From positions 63,791,900 to 63,855,899 of the forward strand of contig JASWHV010000002.1 of NCBI GenBank assembly GCA_030760725.1: a stretch of DNA of 64,000 bases. The letters run 5' to 3'. A program made the position numbers and the translations under genes. The notes beneath the pieces are model-generated. The model was not told the origin of the DNA and made no database searches. It saw only the letters and a program-made list of their open reading frames with translations. The DNA comes from Neostapfia colusana. Taxonomy: Eukaryota > Streptophyta > Magnoliopsida > Poales > Poaceae. Positions within the stretch are counted from its first letter, which is position 1. Each line of letters begins with the position of its first letter. Shown piece by piece: positions 58,288 to 64,000 of this stretch.

Positions 58288-61200
58288 TGTGACGCCCTCA
58301 ATTCTGTGGAAAACCACGGAACCGAGAACTAATGCATATGTGTGCCCAGCATGTTTATCACACATACACATACGTTCCACAAACTGAATTCAGATTATAT
58401 ATTTCCACGAATAACATAGTTTATTACAACACCTCATGAGTCTTGGACTCATGCTCACAGCGGAAGTCCTTATTTCTACGCAGCGGAATTCTTATTCAAA
58501 TGTGGAAGCAAAAACTAATGCGGAAGCAAAACTAAGCAGAAGTGGCTCCATCTCTACTCCCTCCACAGGCAAGGTTGAGAACAGATCACACGCCATAATG
58601 CTCTACTCGGTCTTCATAGTAGCCTTCTCTTGCTGTTGATGAAGAAATAATAATGCAAGTTTGAGCACAATGATGTACTCAGCAAGTGCGGGAATAACAC
58701 ATGATATGCAGCTCATAAACAAGGTAGGTATAAAAGGCTTATTTGCAGAAAAGCAAATTTATAAAATCATGATAAAATCATCAACTTAACTTTAGATGAA
58801 TATAGTCCCAGCATGTATTAAATTACCAACATACCTCCATCACTTCCCGTGTTCCATCCGAACATTAACCAATCCTCTACTCATACTCACGAATACCTCC
58901 TCGTATTCGCTACCATCTCATCTCATAAAACAACCTCGTCTCGCACTGAGACCAATCTCATGTTATGACCCATCAGTCATGCAACCATCTCATCTCCCGG
59001 ACTCCACAGTCCCAAACCAAACCATAACCAAACCAATAACTATAACCAAGAACCTTCCCAATAACCATTCCAATAACCATCCCAATAACCATCCCATCTA
59101 ATCATGGCAGTTTAGCCAGGTGCTCATGACCGTAAGCTCGGCTATCATGATAGTTTTAGTAACTCTGCAGAGTTTGTACCTCTTTACCCACAAGTTTGTG
59201 ATTTCGTCACCCGTCGGCGACTGCAGAACCTCTATTATACCAGTACACAACCGTCGGTGTATGGTCAAGAGATCACAAAATAGCCTTTGCAAAGGGGTTA
59301 CTAGATGTATGGACTCACTAAGGTTTCACCGGCAGGCTAGAATCTCCAATTCTCCCACCCACGGGCCCCCTCTTGTGCCATGCAGTTCCCAGGGCAGTCC
59401 TCACTCGACTCCCATTCCCCGCGCCTTCCACAGTCCATAACACCCTAGCAACTTACCTAATTACTCAGCTAAGGCGCACCCATACTTGGCCTTGTGGTGG
59501 CACTGTTATCCTGGCATGTGCATGCATGAACCGGTCCTTAGATCTACGGCAAGCAAAAACCACTATCTCATACTACCTCATTCACAAACCCAGGCTTGCG
59601 TAGATCTCCCTCCGATCCATGTTCATTAACCTCATCAATTACTTATTATCAGTACGAGTGCAGTTAGCTAGACACATCTATCTCGCTTCCCAATCCCATG
59701 GACTCAGCGAAGCATAAAACAAAAACCATACCCGACTCATAAACTTCCCACGTGACAAGGGTGGTTTAATCAAAACTAGTAAACTCCTATAAAAGGGTTT
59801 CCCATCACGTTTGACTCAGCACACATACCTTTTCGCAAAACAAAATCGTTTTACCCAAAACATAGGATCAACATGGTCAAGGAGCACTTGCCTTGTTCTT
59901 GCGGTTCCGGTTGTTCTTGATTCTCAAAACCTTGTTGCTGCAGCTCGTCGTACACAGCTTCCTGAGCTTGTTCTGCTATGTAGGATTCACGTGCATACAA
60001 AATTCACAGCAATCAATATCATACACAAACACTAAACTAGATGCGATGATGCACATGCATGCTATCCTATGATTAGTTCTATTAGATTGATCTGGTGTTC
60101 TTGCATGGCTTGCATGGTCAGAAGTATTTGGATCAAAGGTGGTCGTGGAGATGATCTTGTTTTTAGATCAAACTGTTCATCAAGTGATCTGTCCACGAAA
60201 AGGCTTCTATTCGAAAGGAATCGAAGAACAGATGCAAAGAGATGAACAACATGAGGTCGTAAGGTGGTATTGAAGTCCTACCTCACGCTCTTCTTGACTT
60301 TGAGGTCCTCCTCAGACCGCTTGATTCTTCTCCGGTGATCTCCCTTGTTGCGCTTTCGGCGATGTTTTGCTCGGCGAGTTAGGGCTAGAGCGCTAAGTCG
60401 TCGGCTCAGGAGTTGAAAGAAAAGTTCGTGGTTTCGGCCAGAGGTTTTGGGTTCTATTTATAATCGGGAAGGGAAGAGTCCTAATCTAATTGGATCCCGA
60501 ATAAAAGTCTTATTCAGATCTGTGTTAGATCCTGACGTCTTATCTTCGGTAACATTGTGGAGTTTGGATCAGTTTTCGTTGCGTACTGGTATCTTCTCGC
60601 GTAAAAACCGCTCCAGACTCGTTACCTCCGTGATGATGAGCTCCGGAAGCTCCACGTGTCCTTCCGAGCCTGGTATCTCTTCGTCCGCAGAGACGAGCTC
60701 TGGTCGTGCCGCGTGTCACGAGCAAGACCTCCCTCTTCTTCGGAGACGAGCTCCGCGCACGCCACGTGTGGGCGCCGGTCTTTCCGCCTTTTCCTTCCCT
60801 CAGGGACATGCCCCGAGGTCGACACGTGTCCAGCAGCGACGGACCTCCGGAGATAAGCTCCGGTGGCGACACGTGTTCGATAGATCCAGACTTCTCTGAG
60901 ATGAGTTCCGAGATCAACACGTATCCCGTGCGACTGGTCCTCTGACTTCCGCGAAGACTAGCTCCGAAGGTGACATGTGTCCCATGAAAAATGCCTTTGC
61001 TTCTTCCGCAGAGGCTATCTCTGCGGCAGCACGTGTCCCACAGGGTCGGACCTCTTTCCAATTGCGGAGGTGACCCCCGAGCCTGCCACGTAGCTAGTTT
61101 AACGGCGGACCTCTCCCATTTTCTTGGGGATGAGCTCCGAACACGCCACGTGGTCTGCTGGTCGTGGAAATTGCCTTCGGTGCTCTCGGAGAGCTTTACT

Positions 61201-61301
61201 GGCTATCCTTTTGATACATGTTTCCGTTCCCTATTTTCTAATAATGTTTTTCTTCTTCATAAACATGAACATATGCTGACTCCCGAGATGAGGGTGTCAC
61301 A
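58288..61301 (-). mobile_element. Solo LTR of the E6 family
   Basis: This 3014-bp complete LTR (TGTGACGCC to GGTGTCACA) has GCAAT at 58283-58287 and again at 61302-61306. No internal sequence remains. A TATA motif lies at 60455-60463 and G-box repeats at 60649-61160. The same target site carries full-length E6 in copy C. Confidence 0.95.
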
Positions 61302-61306
61302 GCAAT
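61302..61306. repeat. Target-site duplication of the solo E6-family LTR (GCAAT)
   Basis: It matches 58283-58287 and 48887-48891. Confidence 0.92.
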
Positions 61307-63104
61307 AAAAAGACTCATTGCAGCAAGCAAATTTTATTTCACAAACATGGTAAAAACAGCAACTATTTCTAGGTGAGTTAAAATCCCATCATAACCAAAT
61401 TAAATTATCAACATTCCTTCATCATATTTCACCATATATCAAGCCTAAACCAGCCATTAATCTTTCTCAAGTTCTTTTCATACTCATAAATATTCATAAC
61501 CATGTCATATTCATATAACTGAACCCAAACTCATTTTCATGACTCAAAACAGTCCCAAAACCAGTCCTAATAACCATACAATAACCATACCGAATAACCA
61601 TCCTAAGTTTTTCCTCTAATCATGGAAGTTGACCAGGTGCTTATGACCGGAAGCACGGCTATCAAGATAGTTTTACACTATGCAGAGGTGGCACCACTTT
61701 ACCCAAAAGTTCGTAATTTCATCACCCGTCGGCGACTACAGAACCTCCATTATACCAGTACACAACCGTCGGTGTATGGCCAAGAGATCACGAAATAGAC
61801 TTTACAAAGGGGCTACTAGATGTATGGACTCACTGAGGTTTCACCGGCAGGCTCGAATCACCATTCTCACACCCACGGGCCCCCTCTCGTGCCATGCAGT
61901 TCCCAGGGCAGTCCTCCTCGACTCCTATTCCCCGCGCCATCCACGGTACATAACAAGCTAGCAACACACCTAATTAATCAGCTAAGCCACACTCATACTT
62001 GGCCTTGTGGTGGCACTGTTTTCCTAGCATATTCTCGCATGAACCGGTCCTTAGATCCACGGCAAGTACCACCATCTCATCCAGCAACATCCACGAACCA
62101 AGCTTGCCTAGATCTCCCAGGTTCCATGCCCATTAACATCATCAATATCTCATCGTCATTATTCTTATGGGTGCAGTAGCTAGACATGTTTTATTTCAGC
62201 TTCTCGTATCCCGTGAATTAAGCGAAGCAAAAAGGAAAAACGACCATACCCGACTCATCAACTTTCCCGGCGACAAGGATGGTTAACAAAACTAGTAAAA
62301 CTCCTATAAAAGGGTGTCCCATAAAATTGACTCAAGCATACGAGTTTTCACAAACAAAACAGTTTCGAAACATGGGATCAATATGGTCAAGGGGCACTTG
62401 CCTTGCTCCCGTGGTTCTTGTTGTTCAAGTGTCTCGAAGTCTTGGTGCTGTAGTTCCTCGTAGATGGCCTCTTGAGCTTGTCCTTCTACTCACGATCACG
62501 CACATACAAAATTCACAGCAATCAATCATCATGCACAAACTTTACTCAAGATGCAATGGAGTAGATGGATGGAAATTCTATGGTGCTGTTTTATTAAACC
62601 AGTTTGTACGTGTTCTTGCTTGTTTTAATTGTCTTTCATGGGGTTTTATGATTAACAAGGGTGTAGAGATCAAGTGTGGACGTGGTGATGATCTTGACTC
62701 AAGATCTAGATCAATTCCACCATCAAAAATCGATCAAAACACGATCTGTCCAAATGCAAAAGTTTCTGCTCGAAGGGGGCGAAGAAAATGGGTGCGTAGA
62801 AATAGCGGCGACGTCGTAAGATGGGTAATGAAGACCTACCTCACTTCCTCCTTGTGGCAGGGAATTTCTCCTAGCAATGGCAGCAGCGGGGGATTTTTCT
62901 ATGGAAGATTAGGGTAGGACAGATCGTCGGGCTTCTTCTCCTGCGACGGCAAGGCGTGACAGGGCTCGACGGCGGCCAAATTCCGGCGAGGGGGGAAACT
63001 TGGCGACTTGGAAGCAAGGAAGGGGGCTTGGAAGCAGAGGGGACGACCAAAAGAGAGAGGGGTGCGGCCATGGGGTGGGGGTTATATTTATAAGGGGGAA
63101 AAAT

Positions 63105-63300
63105 AGTACTAGGGGTGGAAACAAAGAGTCCTAGCAAGATGAAACTCAACCAAAGAGTGCTAGGGGTGGAAACAAAGAGTACTAGCAAGATGGGAATAAA
63201 CCAAAGAGTCCTAAAGGTGGAAATAAAGAGTACTAATGGTGGGGGATTTAACCAAAGAGTCCTTGAGGTGGGGGACTTAACCAAAGAGTCCTAAAGATGG
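63105..63300 (-). repeat. Short repeats AAAGAGTCCTA in LTR D U3
   Basis: About seven copies of (C)AAAGAGTNCTA at intervals of 22-30 bp (near 63123, 63152, 63174, 63202, 63224, 63253 and 63282), upstream of the TATA motif in the direction of transcription. LTR B has two or three copies at 43385-43450. Confidence 0.75.
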
Positions 63301-63479
63301 GGAATTGGGTTTCCCCCCTTAAGGGCTGCAGCCAAGTGGTCTCCCCCATAATTGTGCGGCCAATTTGGGGATTAAATTCCCCCAAATGTGGGGAGAATTC
63401 CCCTTTTTTTGGAATTGGGGAATTTGGAAATTTTGCGGAAAATTTTGGGAAATTTGGGAATGGCTCATTTCAGCTATCT

Positions 63480-63860
63480 TTTTCCCATTCCTCACCATTT
63501 CTATGTCACTTGTTCCATTTCTACATTCCCAACTCCACTTCTACATTCTCCTCTCCATTTCTATGTCCCATTCTTCATTTCTACATTCCCCTCTCCATTT
63601 ATATGCCCCATTCTCCATTTCTATATTTCCTTCTCCATTTCTATGCCCCATTCTCCATTTCTATATTTCCCTTCTCCATTTCTATGCCCCGTTCTCCATT
63701 TCTATATTCCCTTCTCCATTTCTGTGGTTTTTCCTCCATTTCTATGGTTCCTTCCTCCATTTCTATGGTTCTTTCTCCATTTCTATGTTCTTTCTCCATT
63801 TCTATAGTTCTTTCTCCATTTCTGTGGTTCTTTCTACATTTCTATAGTTCTTTATCCATT
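63480..63860 (-). repeat. TCCATTTCTATG tandem repeats, about 19 units, in LTR D U3
   Basis: Diverged 17-22-bp pyrimidine-rich units. Related repeats in LTR B number about seven. Confidence 0.88.
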
Positions 63861-63933
63861 TCTACTTCTTTAATAATGCTTCTCTACATGAAAAATATAT
63901 GCAATGCATGGTAATGAATTTGAGGGTGTTACA

Positions 63934-63953
63934 AACCTACCCCCCTTAAAACT
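63934..63953 (-). promoter_or_regulatory. Polypurine tract of the second E5-family element
   Basis: The minus strand reads AGTTTTAAGGGGGGTAGGTT before TGTAACACC. Unlike the E5 tract at 43855, the G-run is intact. The last bases of the window resemble the E5 pol C-terminus. Confidence 0.85.
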
Positions 63954-64000
63954 GAATATCGCCCTCGAGATTCGATAGAGTGGAGAATAGATGAGGGAAT

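Larger units (their letters stand above)
61307..63933 (-). repeat. LTR D, remaining 2627 bp
   Basis: It continues LTR D after the insertion and ends GAGGGTGTTACA. A TATA motif on the minus strand (CTTATAAATATAAC) lies at about 63083-63094. The ORFs at 63297-63914 come from pyrimidine repeats and are rejected. Confidence 0.9.
57887..64000 (-). mobile_element. Second E5-family element, entering the window from the right
   Basis: Its 3' LTR (copy D) is 57887-58287 plus 61307-63933, split by a solo E6-family LTR. The polypurine tract (63934 on) and the pol end follow, and the rest lies outside the window. The first pol bases differ from E5 at 43855 on by roughly 10%, so it is a separate element, not a copy of E5. 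Confidence 0.82.

Noticed and set aside
63297..63914. 205-codon Phe/Ser/Ile-rich ORF resembling a membrane protein
   Set aside because: It is encoded by TCCATTTCTATG tandem repeats in U3, and three overlapping frames are open at once.

Overview
The window is repetitive plant DNA made almost entirely of nested Ty3/gypsy LTR retrotransposons. I see no host gene, no rRNA or tRNA gene and no CRISPR array. Plant origin follows from kilobase-long LTRs (about 3.0-4.6 kb), primer-binding sites complementary to initiator Met-tRNA (TGGTATCAGAGCC type), and gag-pol reading frames of the plant chromovirus type ending in a chromodomain-like tail. A large-genome grass is my best guess. I cannot name the species.

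Layout, left to right. The elements lie on the minus strand unless stated. E0 (1-495 and 13116-14336) is an old element split by E1. E1 (496-13115) is complete: two 3.43-kb LTRs, CTAAG target duplications, PBS, polypurine tract, an extra ORF before gag, and gag-pol in one frame broken by three nonsense codons. E2 (14337-23527) has a 4.6-kb left LTR and a decayed pol, and E3 (23528-33343) lies inside its right LTR. E3 has lost its integrase. A truncated plus-oriented LTR of the E1 family (33344-36042) follows, then a fragment of a different integrase, then E4 (about 36229-42311). E4 is interrupted by a plus-oriented solo LTR 'A' (38666-41787, TSD TGAGA). E5 (42312-48891) sits in the gag zinc knuckle of E4. 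E6 (48892-56992) sits in the right LTR of E5.

From 57001 the sequence repeats an earlier stretch: the end of solo LTR A, the E4 protease fragment and the start of an E5-family LTR recur at about 98-99% identity. This second LTR carries a solo LTR of the E6 family (58288-61301) at the same target (GCAAT) used by E6 in the first copy. The LTR ends at 63933 and the interior of another E5-like element begins. This is either a real duplication joined by end-joining or two haplotypes placed in tandem by the assembly.

The most interesting content is an extra open reading frame between the PBS and gag ('orf0') in two different families, E1 (8691-9461) and E5 (47213-48229, decayed). The two share an EEW...RAT...A core followed by a coiled coil. 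The E5 version resembles a double-stranded-RNA-binding domain. The E1 version begins with MVRTARKSTG, which contains the histone H3 tail segment TARKSTG around Lys9. E1 pol ends in a chromodomain-like region, so one element may encode both an H3K9-like peptide and a reader-type domain. Other notable structure includes G-box (CACGTG) minisatellites in LTR promoters, a duplicated PBS, a perfect 33-bp inverted repeat at a deletion junction, and lost catalytic residues in two reverse transcriptases.
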